Shown piece by piece: positions 51,310-59,699 of a stretch of DNA of 64,000 nt. The DNA lies in the NCBI GenBank assembly GCA_036013505.1, contig CP107851.1, positions 1,798,001 to 1,862,000 of the forward strand, read 5' to 3'. How positions within the stretch are numbered: the first letter of the stretch is position 1; each line of letters opens with the position of its first letter. The position numbers and the translations under genes were made by a program. Source of the stretch: Streptomyces sp. NBC_00510 (GTDB lineage Bacteria > Actinomycetota > Actinomycetes > Streptomycetales > Streptomycetaceae). The notes beneath the pieces were generated by a model. That model was given only the letters and a program-made list of their open reading frames with translations. It was not told the DNA's origin and searched no databases.

Positions 51310-51334
51310 GCAAAGCGTCCCCAACATGCTTTGC
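51310..51334. promoter_or_regulatory. inverted repeat upstream of the XRE regulator
   Basis: GCAAAGC (51310-51316) and GCTTTGC (51328-51334) are exact inverted arms 11 bases apart (centre-to-centre 18 bases). They lie 59 bp upstream of the regulator's GTG and could be its operator. Confidence 0.45.
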
Positions 51335-51392
51335 CGGGCCCTGACGTCATGACAAACTACGCGGGGATCAGCGGTGTTGGAGGGGATGGACC

Positions 51393-52259
51393 GTGACTGA
51401 AGCGCGGGCGGCAAGTGCTCCCACCGTGCTGCGGGTGGTGCTCGGCAGACGCCTCCAGGACCTCCGTGAGAGGGCCGGCCTCTCCTACGAGCAGGCGGCT
51501 CGCGCCCTGGACGTCACCCACGCCACGGTCCGCCGCATCGAGAAGGCCGAGGTGGGCCTGCGCATCCCGTACGTGGAGAAACTGCTCCTCACCTACGGCG
51601 TCACCGAGCCCGCCGAGATCGCCAACTTCCTGGAACTGGCCCGCGAGGCCAACCGTCCCGGCTGGTGGCACCGCTTCCGTGACGTGCTCCCCGAGTGGTT
51701 CAGCGCCTTCGTCAGCCTGGAGGGCGCCGCCGAGCTGATCCGCGCCTACGAACCGCACTACGTCCCGGGGCTGCTGCAGACCCCGCAGTACGCGGAGGCC
51801 GTGCTGCGCGCGGGGCGGCCGCACGCCTCGCGGGAGGAGATCGAGCGCGGCGTCGCGCTGCGCATGCAACGGCAGGCGCTGCTCACCCGCGACGACCCGC
51901 CGCTGCTGTGGGTCGTGATGGACGAGACGGTGCTGCGCCGCCCCATCGGCGGCCCCGAGGTGATGCGCCTGCAGATCGACCGCCTGATCGAGGCGTGCGG
52001 GATGCCCCAGGTGCGACTGCAGGTGCTGCCCTTCGCGTCGGGGCCGCACCCGGCGATGTACGGCCCGTTCCACATCTTCCGCTTCCCGCTGCCGGAACTG
52101 CCGGACATCGCGTACGCGGAGAGCCTGATCGGCGCCGTCTACCTCGACGAACGCGAGGACGTCTCGCGGTTCCGCGAGGCCCTGGACCGGATGAGCGCCC
52201 AGGCCCTGCCCGCCGGCCCCACCCGGGAGTTCCTGCAGGAGGCACGGGGCCGGCTGTGA
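51393..52259 (+). CDS. XRE regulator with DUF5753 domain
   Basis: The 288-residue protein begins with an HTH_31-type helix-turn-helix (GRRLQDLRERAGLSYEQAARAL followed by THATVRRIEKAEVGLR). From about residue 100 it has the DUF5753 sensor-like domain (IRAYEPHYVPGLLQTPQYAE; ERGVALRMQRQALLTRDDPP; QVLPFASGPHPAMYGPFHIF). Such regulators in Streptomyces are usually paired with a small DUF397 or anti-sigma-like gene (as in the WhiJ/BldB group), but no DUF397 gene is adjacent here. GGAGGGG lies 7 bases before the GTG. Function is unknown. Confidence 0.9.
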   Translation: MTEARAASAPTVLRVVLGRRLQDLRERAGLSYEQAARALDVTHATVRRIEKAEVGLRIPYVEKLLLTYGVTEPAEIANFLELAREANRPGWWHRFRDVLPEWFSAFVSLEGAAELIRAYEPHYVPGLLQTPQYAEAVLRAGRPHASREEIERGVALRMQRQALLTRDDPPLLWVVMDETVLRRPIGGPEVMRLQIDRLIEACGMPQVRLQVLPFASGPHPAMYGPFHIFRFPLPELPDIAYAESLIGAVYLDEREDVSRFREALDRMSAQALPAGPTREFLQEARGRL

Positions 52260-52284
52260 GGCCGGGCGCCGTGCCGTCCACCGG

Positions 52285-53157
52285 TCAGCGGGGCATCGCG
52301 GCCAGCTTCGCCGCGAGGCTCTCGACGCGGTCCCGCCAGACGTCCAGCGCCAGGGCGGGGGGCACCTCGGGGACGCCGGTCTGGGTGAGGACCAGTCGCG
52401 CGCCGTGCCCGGTGCCGCGGGTCAGCTCCCAGCGCACGGTGCCCTCGTGGCGGCCGTGCAGGTCCCACGGGTAGGCGAGCGCCTCCTTCGGGCGCAGTTC
52501 GCTCACCGGTCCGGGGGCGAAGTCGCCCACGACGAAACCGCGCGGCACGGGTCCGCCCACCTCGGGCGCGGACACCCCGCCGAGCAGGGTCTTCCACACC
52601 GTGGCCGCCGGCTGGGTCAGCTGCCGCTCGAAGCGGACCTTCCAGCCGACCGGCAGCTCCTCCACGGTGCCGTGGTCGAGACCGAACTCCTTGACGTAGC
52701 GCTCGTGGGCCGCCTTCATGTCGCCCGGCCCGGGCGCCGGCTCGCCCCCCAGCTCGGGGTCGATGCCGGCGATGCAGGCGTCCCAGCCCGCGGCGAAGCT
52801 GGCGGCGCCGGGGCGGTCGCCGAAGGTGTGGGTCAGGGTCAGCACCGAGCCCAGGGACTCCGGCACCAGCTCCCAGCGCAGCAGGTCCTCGCCCCAGGTG
52901 TAGGCGACGACGTGCGGCGGGTCCCACTCGGTGACCTCGCCGTCCATGGCCTCGCCCTCGCCGTGCCGGAAGGGGAAGCGCACCTTGCCGCCCACCCGCG
53001 GCTCCATCTCCACGTCGGAGGGGAACCACTTCGACAGATGCCCCGGCTCGGTCAGGGCCCGCCACACCTTCTCCGGGGGGTGTGCGAGCCGCCGCTCCAT
53101 CCGCAGCGCGGTCCGGCCGTCGGCGGTGGTCAGCGTCTCGCCGGTGTCCGTGGTCAT
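52285..53157 (-). CDS. double SRPBCC (AHSA1-like) domain protein
   Basis: The 290-residue protein has two copies of the SRPBCC/START-like fold. The first starts ERRLAHPPEKVWRALTEPGH and ends with TLTHTFGD; the second starts FERQLTQPAATVWKTLLGGV and ends RLVLTQTGVPEV. Such domains bind hydrophobic ligands or assist Hsp90-like chaperones; the ligand is unknown. The ATG overlaps the stop of the ArsR gene as ATGA, with GGAGG just upstream, so the two are translationally coupled. ArsR plus SRPBCC pairs are common in actinobacteria. Confidence 0.9.
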   Translation of the reverse strand: MTTDTGETLTTADGRTALRMERRLAHPPEKVWRALTEPGHLSKWFPSDVEMEPRVGGKVRFPFRHGEGEAMDGEVTEWDPPHVVAYTWGEDLLRWELVPESLGSVLTLTHTFGDRPGAASFAAGWDACIAGIDPELGGEPAPGPGDMKAAHERYVKEFGLDHGTVEELPVGWKVRFERQLTQPAATVWKTLLGGVSAPEVGGPVPRGFVVGDFAPGPVSELRPKEALAYPWDLHGRHEGTVRWELTRGTGHGARLVLTQTGVPEVPPALALDVWRDRVESLAAKLAAMPR

Positions 53158-53477
53158 GGCTCCTCCATCTCGTCGGGCATGGCGTCCAGATGCCGCTCCA
53201 GCGCGTCCAGGCCGGTGCCCCACAGCCTGCGGTAGGGCGCGAGCCAGGCGTCGACCTCCCGCAGGGGCTCGGGGCTCAGCTCGTACCAGCGGCGCTGCGC
53301 CTCGGCACGCACCCGGACCAGGCCCGCCTCACGGAGCACGCGCAGGTGCTTGGACGTACCGGGCTGGCTGAGGCCGAGGTGCTCGGTGAGCTCGCCGACG
53401 AGGCGGGGGCGCTCCAGGAGCAGATCGAGGATCCGCCGCCGCGTCGGCTCGGCCAGCACGTCGAAGGGTATGGACAC
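53154..53477 (-). CDS. ArsR family transcriptional regulator
   Basis: The 107-residue winged-helix protein begins SIPFDVLAEPTRRRILDLLL, the standard ArsR opening, with recognition helix LGLSQPGTSKHLRVLREAGL and wing VRVRAEAQRRWYELSPEPL. No metal-binding cysteine motif (ELCVCDL) is present, so it is of the small-ligand type that often regulates a neighbouring SRPBCC gene. The GTG at 53477 lies 7 bases after TATATT and is probably leaderless. It is coupled to the downstream double-SRPBCC gene by ATGA. Confidence 0.92.
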   Translation of the reverse strand: MSIPFDVLAEPTRRRILDLLLERPRLVGELTEHLGLSQPGTSKHLRVLREAGLVRVRAEAQRRWYELSPEPLREVDAWLAPYRRLWGTGLDALERHLDAMPDEMEEP

Positions 53478-53484
53478 GTTCCCC

Positions 53485-53513
53485 AATATACTCCCGAGGC
53501 TATATACCCACAA
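53485..53513 (-). promoter_or_regulatory. promoter of the ArsR-SRPBCC operon
   Basis: Read on the minus strand there is TTGTGG (53508-53513), a 17-base spacer and TATATT (53485-53490), with the GTG starting 7 bases later. The spacer contains TATATAG, and with the -10 region forms a loose dyad that could be the ArsR operator. Confidence 0.6.
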
Positions 53514-53586
53514 CGGCATGTGCGCGCGGCGGGTACGCGACCGGGGCTCGTCGCGCCCTGGTGTGCGCCCCCGACGGTGGGTCAGA

Positions 53587-54009
53587 ATGTCCGCCGTGAC
53601 GATCACCACCGCCGAGGCGGACAAGGTCCTGGCCGACAACTTCGCGCCCTGGGTGCAGGACCTGGGGCTCTCCGTCGAGGAGACCGGGGAGCGGCACGCC
53701 GTGCTGCGGCTGCCCTGGTCGGACCGGCTGGCCCGGGAGGGCGGCGCGTTGTCGGGCCAGGCGCTGATGGCCGCCGCCGACACGGCGACCGTGATCGCGG
53801 TGTCCGCGGCCCGCGGGGGCTACGGGCCGATGACGACCATCCAGCAGTCCACGACCTTCCAGCGGGCGGTCATGGGCACCGACGTCCTGGTCACGGCGCG
53901 TGTCACCAAGCTCGGGCGGCGGCTGGCGTTCATCGACGTCGAGCTCACCCCCGAAGGCGCCGTCGAGCCCGCGGCGCAGGCGGCCACGGTCTACGCCTTC
54001 CCCGGCTGA
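53587..54009 (+). CDS. PaaI-type thioesterase (hotdog fold)
   Basis: The 140-residue protein has a hotdog fold: NFAPWVQDLGLSVEETGERH (first strand and helix), DRLAREGGALSGQALMAAAD as the catalytic helix region (usual HGG motif is replaced by EGGALSGQ), and TTIQQSTTFQRAVMGTDVLV with RLAFIDVELTPEG strands. It is a PaaI/DUF4442-like acyl-CoA thioesterase relative with unknown acyl group. ATG 53587 is chosen; GTG 53596 three codons later is equally possible. Confidence 0.82.
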   Translation: MSAVTITTAEADKVLADNFAPWVQDLGLSVEETGERHAVLRLPWSDRLAREGGALSGQALMAAADTATVIAVSAARGGYGPMTTIQQSTTFQRAVMGTDVLVTARVTKLGRRLAFIDVELTPEGAVEPAAQAATVYAFPG

Positions 54010-54193
54010 GACGGCGGGGGCGGCAGGGGCGGCTGGGGCCGCCCCGGTGGACCCCCTGCAGATCCCCTCCCGCCCGCTTTTCACCGTATCGAGTCGGATT
54101 CCCCGTCACGCGCGGCGTGGTGGTGCGACAACCCAGCCGGTCCGGGCAACCATTGACCTTTCGTCAGATAATCGGTTTTCGGGCTGGAGCGAC

Positions 54194-55549
54194 GTGACTC
54201 GACGACCCCGCCGGGTGCGCCTGGCGATCTCCGCGACGCTGGCGTGGAGCGCCGTGCTCGGCGGCGCCGGCGGGGCCGCCGCCGCGGTCGCCGGGGACGG
54301 GCTGCGCTACGGCGCGACCACTCGGCTCGCCTCGGGCGTGGACTACCGGACGTTCACCTACCGGGGAGCCCACGGCACGGCCCGCGGACATCTGCTGACG
54401 GTGGATCTGCGCACGCCGGGCGTCACGGTGGACCTGCTGCATCCCGGTGTCGTCGCCGGACGCGGCACGGTCTCGGGGCTCGCCGACGCCGCGGGCGCGG
54501 TGGGCGGCATCAACGCCGACTTCTTCAACATGAGCGAGGCCCAGCACCCCGGGGTGCCCGCGACCGGTGCCGCGGTCGGCCCGGCGGTCGCCACGGGACG
54601 GGCCCTGAAGTCGGCGGTGCCGCCGGCCCAGCGCTTCGGGCCCAAGCTGCCGCCCGGCGCGACCACCGAGGACGTCCTCGCGGTCGGCACCGACCGGATC
54701 GCCCGGCTCGACCGGCTCCGGCTGGCCGGCTCGGTCAGCTTCGAGGAGGGCACGGTGCCGCTCGCCGGCCTGAACCAGTACGCGCTCCCGGTCGGCGGCG
54801 TCGGCCTGTACACCTCGGACTGGGGCAGCGCCTCCCGGCTCCGCGCCGGCTGCGGCGACGACACCAGGCGCGCGGCGCCCTGCAGTGCCGACACCTACGA
54901 GGTCATGGTCAGCCAGGGCGAGGTCGTGGACGTCGGCGAGGGCCCGGGAGAGGGCGGGATCCCGCCCGACGCGGTGGTCCTCGTCGGCCGCGAGGCGGGC
55001 GCGGAGGCGCTGCGCCTGCTGGAGCCCGGCGACGCGGTCGACGTACAGCAGCGGCTGGTGGCCTCCGCGTACGGCGGCGGGTACCGCTTCGCCGTCGGGG
55101 GCTACCCGATCCTGCGCGACGGCTACCCCCTGGTCGGCCTGGAGAACGGCGTCGCGGCGACCCGCACCGCGGCGGGCTTCGGCGACGACGGGCACGTGAT
55201 GTACCTCCTGGCCCTGGACGGGAAGGCCGAGTCGGGCAATGGCCTCACGGTCCGCGAACTCGCCTCCCTGATGTCCGGCATCGGCGCCCAGGCCGCCGTC
55301 AACCTCGACGGCGGCGGCTCCTCCACCCTCGTCACCCGCGCCCCCGGCGCGTCCCGCGTCAAGGTCCGCAACCACCCGGCGGGCGGCACGGAACGCCTCG
55401 TCGCCAACGGCATCGGCGTCTTCACCACCGGCGGCCCACAGCGCCGCGGCCGGACCCTGGACCCGGCCCGACTCGGCATCGAGGAGTTCCCGCATGTGCA
55501 GGTGCCCGCGTCGGTCGAGGCCGTGGTGGACGTGCAGCCCTGGGGGTGA
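54194..55549 (+). CDS. secreted phosphodiester glycosidase family (NAGPA) protein
   Basis: The 451-residue protein has a signal peptide (VRLAISATLAWSAVLGGAGG) and an NAGPA/DUF2233 domain: GVVAGRGTVSGLADAAGAVG, INADFFNM, an active-site like QAAVNLDGGGSSTLVTR (the conserved N-L-D-G-G-G-S-S motif), and VANGIGVF at the end. The family cleaves phosphodiester-linked N-acetylglucosamine in animals; in bacteria it acts in exopolysaccharide or spore-coat metabolism. The GTG follows GGAGC. TTGACC (54153-54158) and GATAAT (54167-54172) lie upstream but are too close together to be one promoter. Confidence 0.88.
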   Translation: MTRRPRRVRLAISATLAWSAVLGGAGGAAAAVAGDGLRYGATTRLASGVDYRTFTYRGAHGTARGHLLTVDLRTPGVTVDLLHPGVVAGRGTVSGLADAAGAVGGINADFFNMSEAQHPGVPATGAAVGPAVATGRALKSAVPPAQRFGPKLPPGATTEDVLAVGTDRIARLDRLRLAGSVSFEEGTVPLAGLNQYALPVGGVGLYTSDWGSASRLRAGCGDDTRRAAPCSADTYEVMVSQGEVVDVGEGPGEGGIPPDAVVLVGREAGAEALRLLEPGDAVDVQQRLVASAYGGGYRFAVGGYPILRDGYPLVGLENGVAATRTAAGFGDDGHVMYLLALDGKAESGNGLTVRELASLMSGIGAQAAVNLDGGGSSTLVTRAPGASRVKVRNHPAGGTERLVANGIGVFTTGGPQRRGRTLDPARLGIEEFPHVQVPASVEAVVDVQPWG

Positions 55550-55562
55550 GAACGCCTGCCCT

Positions 55563-56147
55563 TCAGCCCCCCAGGCCCGGCGCGCCCCAGAGGGGGAACC
55601 AGCGGCCCAGGTCCTCCTCGAGGCGGAGGTCGTTCCCGAGCAGGGCCTTGACCTGGAGCTCCAGGGGGTTGTCGCGCTTCTCCCCCGGAAGCGGGGCGAA
55701 CGGGTAGAACGAGCCTCGTTTGTAGAGGTAGACCAGCGCCAGCGACCGCCCGGCGTCATCGCGGAAGGCGGCCAGGGAGCAGAGCAGCTGGGGGCCGAAG
55801 CCGTGCCCCTCCAGGGCCGAGTTGACCGCGTGGAGGTCGCCGACCAGGACCGGCAGGTCCTCGGCCGGACGCCGGACGACCAGCCATGTGTACCCGTACG
55901 CGTCGCGGACGGACTCCACCGGCACGGCGCCCTGGCCGGTGTCCATGTCGAGGAGCGCCCGCACGTCCTGCTGGACCTCGGCGAACGCGCCGCCCTCCAC
56001 GGCGGCGAAGCACACCGAGCCCACGCCGGTGGGCCGGAAGCCGGCTGCGGCCTCCAGGGTCACGGCCGCCGAGGGGAGCCCGAACAGCTGGTCCAGGTCG
56101 GGTCTGACGGGCTTGCTGCGGCCCAGCAGCGCGTCCAGGAACCCCAT
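55563..56147 (-). CDS. pspAB: PspA-associated protein PspAB
   Basis: The 194-residue protein begins MGFLDALLGRSKPVRPDLDQ and continues QLFGLPSAAVTLEAAAGFRP ... TGVGSVCFAAVEGGAFAEVQ ... VRDAYGYTWLVVRRPAEDLP, ending in LGRWFPLWGAP. This matches the actinobacterial PspAB family, which is encoded next to HtpX and linked to phage-shock-type membrane stress. Its ATG overlaps the stop of htpX as TGATG. No membrane helix is present, so it is a soluble partner. Confidence 0.85.
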   Translation of the reverse strand: MGFLDALLGRSKPVRPDLDQLFGLPSAAVTLEAAAGFRPTGVGSVCFAAVEGGAFAEVQQDVRALLDMDTGQGAVPVESVRDAYGYTWLVVRRPAEDLPVLVGDLHAVNSALEGHGFGPQLLCSLAAFRDDAGRSLALVYLYKRGSFYPFAPLPGEKRDNPLELQVKALLGNDLRLEEDLGRWFPLWGAPGLGG

Positions 56148-57049
56148 CAGCGCCGTCCCAGCTCGACGGAGATCCGGCCGAGCTGCGCCAGCCGCTGCTC
56201 CAGCGTGGGATGCGTGGACAGCAGCTGGGCCAGGCTCTGGCCGCCGGCGAGGGCCGGGACGAAGTAGAAGGCGTTGAAGGGCTCGGCCTTGCGCAGGTCC
56301 TCGGTGGGGATGCGGGCCATCTGCCCGGAGACCTTGGTCAGCGCCGAGGCCAGGACGGAGGGCCGCCCGGTGAGCAGTGCGGCGGAGCGGTCGGCGGACA
56401 GCTCGCGGTAGCGGGACAGCATCCGGGTCAGCAGGAAGCTGACGCAGTACACGAGCGCGCTGACCAGCGGGATCAGGATGACCACGATCGCGGTGCCGGG
56501 GTCGCGGCTGTTGCGGCCGAGGCCGCCCCACAGTCCGATGCGGGTGATCACCCCGGCGAGGACGCCCAGGAAGGAGGCGATCGTCATGACCGCCACGTCC
56601 CGGTGGGCGACGTGGGAGAGTTCGTGGGCGATGACGCCCTCCAGCTCCTCGGGCTCCAGCCGGCGCAGCAGGCCGGTGGTGGCGCACACCAGGGCCGCCT
56701 TCTCGTTGCGTCCGGTGGCGAACGCGTTGGGGACGTCGCTGTCGGCGATCGCGACGCGCGGTTTGGGCATGTCGGCCAGGGCGCAGATCCGGTCGACGAC
56801 GCCGTGCAGTTCGGGGGCCTGCTCGGGCGTGACCTCGCGGGCGCCCATGCTGAAGGCGGCGATCCGGTCGCTGAACCAGAACTGGGCGATGAACAGCCCG
56901 CCCGCGACGATCAGGATCAGTGGCCAGGCACCGCGCAGCAGGGCCAGCAGGACGCCCACGAACACGACGTACAGCAGTCCGATCATGAACATGGTGACCA
57001 CCATGCGGGTGGTCAGCCCCCGGTCGGGGGCGAAGCGGGTCCTGTCCAT
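56147..57049 (-). CDS. htpX: zinc metalloprotease HtpX
   Basis: The 300-residue protein has two N-terminal membrane helices (MVVTMFMIGLLYVVFVGVLL; WPLILIVAGGLFIAQFWF), the zinc site HELSHVAHRD (HExxH) and the distant Glu in SRYRELSADRSA, with two further helices between. HtpX degrades misfolded membrane proteins in membrane stress. GGGAGGGG lies just before the ATG at 57049. It is translationally coupled to the downstream pspAB gene, forming a membrane-quality-control pair. Confidence 0.95.
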   Translation of the reverse strand: MDRTRFAPDRGLTTRMVVTMFMIGLLYVVFVGVLLALLRGAWPLILIVAGGLFIAQFWFSDRIAAFSMGAREVTPEQAPELHGVVDRICALADMPKPRVAIADSDVPNAFATGRNEKAALVCATTGLLRRLEPEELEGVIAHELSHVAHRDVAVMTIASFLGVLAGVITRIGLWGGLGRNSRDPGTAIVVILIPLVSALVYCVSFLLTRMLSRYRELSADRSAALLTGRPSVLASALTKVSGQMARIPTEDLRKAEPFNAFYFVPALAGGQSLAQLLSTHPTLEQRLAQLGRISVELGRR

Positions 57050-57159
57050 GGCCCCTCCCGTTCCTCCGGGCCGCCGGCCGCGGCTTCGTGCTCCGCTGTC
57101 GATTGTGCCTCCGCGGGACCGTGAACGGCGGGGGCGAAAGCGCGGCCGGCCCGGAGTGA

Positions 57160-58122
57160 TCAGCCTGCCGGGTCGAGCGTGAGCTTGCCGTAAGTACGGC
57201 GGGCCCGCAGGTCCTCGTGGGCACGGGTGACCTCGGAGAGCGGGTACCTGCCGCCCTCCTGCGGCTTCAGCCGTCCGTCGGCGGTCATGGCCAGCAGGTC
57301 GGCCATCGGCTCGCGGTACATGCCGGGGCGCCCCAGGCAGTGCATCAGCCAGAAGCCGACGACGGCCCGGGAGCGGCCCATGAGCTGCGCCGCCTGCACC
57401 GGGGCCGGGGGGACGCGGGAGGCGAGTCCGTACGTCACCAGGCGGCCGAAGGGGGCGAGCGCGGCCAGCGAGGCGTCGAAGACCGGGCCGCCGGTCATCT
57501 CCAGCACGATGTCGACCTTCTTGCCGCCGTTGGCCTCGACGATCCGCTCCTTGAGCCCCGCGGGGTCCGTGGAGTCCGCCTCGATCGCGACGTCCGCGCC
57601 GAGCTCCAGCGCGAGGTCGCGCTTGTCCTTGGAGGAGGCGGTGGCGATGACCCGTCCCGCGCCGAACTCCTTGGCGAGCTGCACGGCGAGCGAGCCGGTG
57701 CCGCCCGCGGCGGCGTGCACGACCACCGACTCGCCCTCGGCCATGCGGGCCGAGGTGCGCAGCAGGTGCCAGGCGGTGAGGCCCTGGACGACCAGGGCGA
57801 GGGCCTGGCCGTCGGTGACGCCCTCGGGCACGTCGTGGGCGAGGTACTCCTCGACGACGGCCTTCTCGGCGTATCCGCCGTTGTCGGTCAGGGCGACCAC
57901 GCGGCGGCCGTCGGCGGTGCGGCCGACCACCTCGGCGCCGGGCACGAGGGGCAGGGTGGCCTTGGAGAGGTAGGAGTTCTCCACCAAGTGCGTGTCGGCG
58001 TAGTTGACCCCCGCCGAGGAGACCTCGACCAGCAGTTGCCCCGGCCCCGGCACGGGATCGGGCAGCTCGACCTGCCGAAGCACCTCCGGCCCGCCGAATT
58101 CGGTGATCTGGATCGCGCGCAC
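57160..58122 (-). CDS. zinc-independent NADPH:quinone oxidoreductase (MDR family)
   Basis: The 320-residue enzyme is a medium-chain reductase: RAIQITEFGGPEVLRQVELP at the start, SSAGVNYADTHLVENSYL, VPGAEVVGRT, and the Rossmann motif VVVHAAAGGTGSLAVQLAKE. The catalytic zinc cysteine is absent, as in quinone oxidoreductases. The GTG at 58122 follows GGAGGG by about 8 bases. A TetR-type operator (58178-58191) lies upstream next to TATCGT (58163-58168), a likely -10, so the gene is probably repressed by a TetR protein encoded elsewhere. Confidence 0.92.
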   Translation of the reverse strand: MRAIQITEFGGPEVLRQVELPDPVPGPGQLLVEVSSAGVNYADTHLVENSYLSKATLPLVPGAEVVGRTADGRRVVALTDNGGYAEKAVVEEYLAHDVPEGVTDGQALALVVQGLTAWHLLRTSARMAEGESVVVHAAAGGTGSLAVQLAKEFGAGRVIATASSKDKRDLALELGADVAIEADSTDPAGLKERIVEANGGKKVDIVLEMTGGPVFDASLAALAPFGRLVTYGLASRVPPAPVQAAQLMGRSRAVVGFWLMHCLGRPGMYREPMADLLAMTADGRLKPQEGGRYPLSEVTRAHEDLRARRTYGKLTLDPAG

Positions 58123-58177
58123 CGCGACTCCCTCCGCGTACGTACCAACGTCGTCCGGGGTCACGATAGCCCGTAAC

Positions 58178-58191
58178 ACCGACCAGTCGGT
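58178..58191. promoter_or_regulatory. TetR-type operator ACCGAC-N2-GTCGGT
   Basis: ACCGACCAGTCGGT has perfect 6-base arms. The ACCGAC-NN-GTCGGT layout is the common operator of many actinobacterial TetR-family repressors. It overlaps the -35 position of the leftward quinone oxidoreductase promoter (-10 TATCGT at 58163-58168). Confidence 0.75.
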
Positions 58192-58281
58192 ATGTGACTT
58201 TCCCCGGAGCACCGGAAGAATGTGGGGCACCCGAGCACCGCACGTGTCCTCCGTCCCTCGTCCGCCCCGCAGGGAGAGCCC

Positions 58282-58557
58282 ATGCTCAGGCGCAGCAAGC
58301 TGTTCGGCCGCAAGACGCGGATCACCTTCGCCCTCCCCGTCGACCACCCGCCCGGCACCGTGAGCGTGGTCGGCGACTTCAACGGCTGGGAGCCCGGCCG
58401 GCACACCCTCGTCCCCCGCCGCGACGGAACCCGCACGGTGTCGGTGATCCTCCCGGCGGGTGTGCACCGCTTCCGCTACCTCGCCACCGACGCGGTCTGG
58501 TTCGACGACGAGTCGGCCGACCGCGTGGACGACCGGGGCAGCCTCCTGGAGCTGTAG
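58282..58557 (+). CDS. CBM48/AMPK-beta-like glycogen-binding domain protein
   Basis: The 91-residue protein is a single isoamylase N-terminal (CBM48) domain: RITFALPVDHPPGTVSVVGD followed by FNGWEPGRHTLV (the conserved G-D-F-N-x-W), RTVSVILPAGVHRFRYLATD and WFDDESADR. Stand-alone copies are small carbohydrate-binding or regulatory proteins. GGGAGAG lies 4 bases before the ATG. A partner enzyme is not adjacent. Confidence 0.88.
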   Translation: MLRRSKLFGRKTRITFALPVDHPPGTVSVVGDFNGWEPGRHTLVPRRDGTRTVSVILPAGVHRFRYLATDAVWFDDESADRVDDRGSLLEL

Positions 58558-58741
58558 GCCGTCCCGCGCGCCGGGGGCGCCGTCCGGTCCCGCCCCGTAC
58601 CACGGGGCGGCCGGACGCGCCGCCGGATGAGCGGTACGGGTCGCCGCGCCGTATGGTCGTGCGTAGGTACGGCCGGGGCTGCGCCGGGGAGCACCTCACG
58701 GCAGCGCGGGCGACCGCGGCGACCGGAAGGGCACGAACGGC

Positions 58742-59677
58742 ATGTGGCGGCGCCTCCCAGTACGTCAGATCGTCGGTGCGGCACCGCTGTTGCTGGTGGC
58801 CCTGATCGTCCTGCGGCAGTGGCCGATGGTGGACGCCGGTACCGACCGGCTGGGTTCCGCCGACGCCGAGTGGCTGCTGGCGGCCGGGGCCGCGACGCTG
58901 CTCGCCTGGGTGTGCTCGGCGGCCGCCCAGCAGGGCGCCGTGCTGGAGCAACTGCCCACGGGACGCCTGCTGGCCACCCAGTTCGCCGCGTCCGCGGCCA
59001 ACCACATCCTCCCGGCGGGCGTCGGCGGCAACGCCGTCAACCTGCGCTTCCTGCTGCGCTGCGGCCTCTCCCCCAGTCGTTCCGCGGCCGCGCTGACCGT
59101 GCGGGCGCTGGCGGCCTGCGTGGTGCGGATCGGGCTGCTGGTGGTCCTGCTCGCGGCCTTCCCGCACGCCCTCGACCTGCGCAAGGTCGTGCCCGGGCGG
59201 CCCGGTCCCACCGTCGCCCTCGTGGCCGGCGCGGCGCTCTGCCTGGTCTTGGTGGTCCTGCTGTCGGTGCGCCACGTCCGCCGCACCGTCCGCTCGTTCC
59301 TCGGCACGGTCGCCACCGACGTCCGCGCGGTGCACGGCCGTTCCGCGCGGGTGGCGGCGCTGTGGGCGGGTTCCCTGGCCTTCCCGGTGATGCACGCCGC
59401 GGTGCTGGTCGCGGTCGTACGGTCGCTGCACGCGCCGGTGCCGGCCGCGCACGTCGCGGTGGCGTACCTGGCGGGCAGCGCGGCGGCGGCCCTGCTGCCG
59501 ACCCCGGGCGGAATCGGCTCGCTGGACGTGGCCCTGGTCCTGGCACTGGTCACCGCGGGCGCCACCGGGGTGGCGGCGACCTCCGCGGTGCTGGCGTACC
59601 GCATCGTCACCGTATGGTTGCCCCTGCTCCCCGGTGTGCTGGTGCTGGCCGCGCTGGTCCGCCGGCGGGTGCTGTGA
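58742..59677 (+). CDS. flippase-like/LPG synthase transmembrane family protein
   Basis: The 311-residue protein has about eight hydrophobic helices and the UPF0104/MprF-AglD-type motifs FAASAANHILPAGVGGNAVN (N-H-x-x-P-x-G-x-G) and ALLPTPGGIGSLDVALVLAL (P-x-P-G-G-I-G). These belong to the integral-membrane part shared by MprF lysyl-phosphatidylglycerol flippases and archaeal AglD; no catalytic aminoacyl-transfer domain is present. A lipid-flipping role is inferred. ATG 58742 follows GGAAGG at some distance; it precedes a channel-like gene by 22 bp. Confidence 0.85.
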   Translation: MWRRLPVRQIVGAAPLLLVALIVLRQWPMVDAGTDRLGSADAEWLLAAGAATLLAWVCSAAAQQGAVLEQLPTGRLLATQFAASAANHILPAGVGGNAVNLRFLLRCGLSPSRSAAALTVRALAACVVRIGLLVVLLAAFPHALDLRKVVPGRPGPTVALVAGAALCLVLVVLLSVRHVRRTVRSFLGTVATDVRAVHGRSARVAALWAGSLAFPVMHAAVLVAVVRSLHAPVPAAHVAVAYLAGSAAAALLPTPGGIGSLDVALVLALVTAGATGVAATSAVLAYRIVTVWLPLLPGVLVLAALVRRRVL

Positions 59678-59699
59678 ACCGTCCGGGGAGGGAAGTCCA

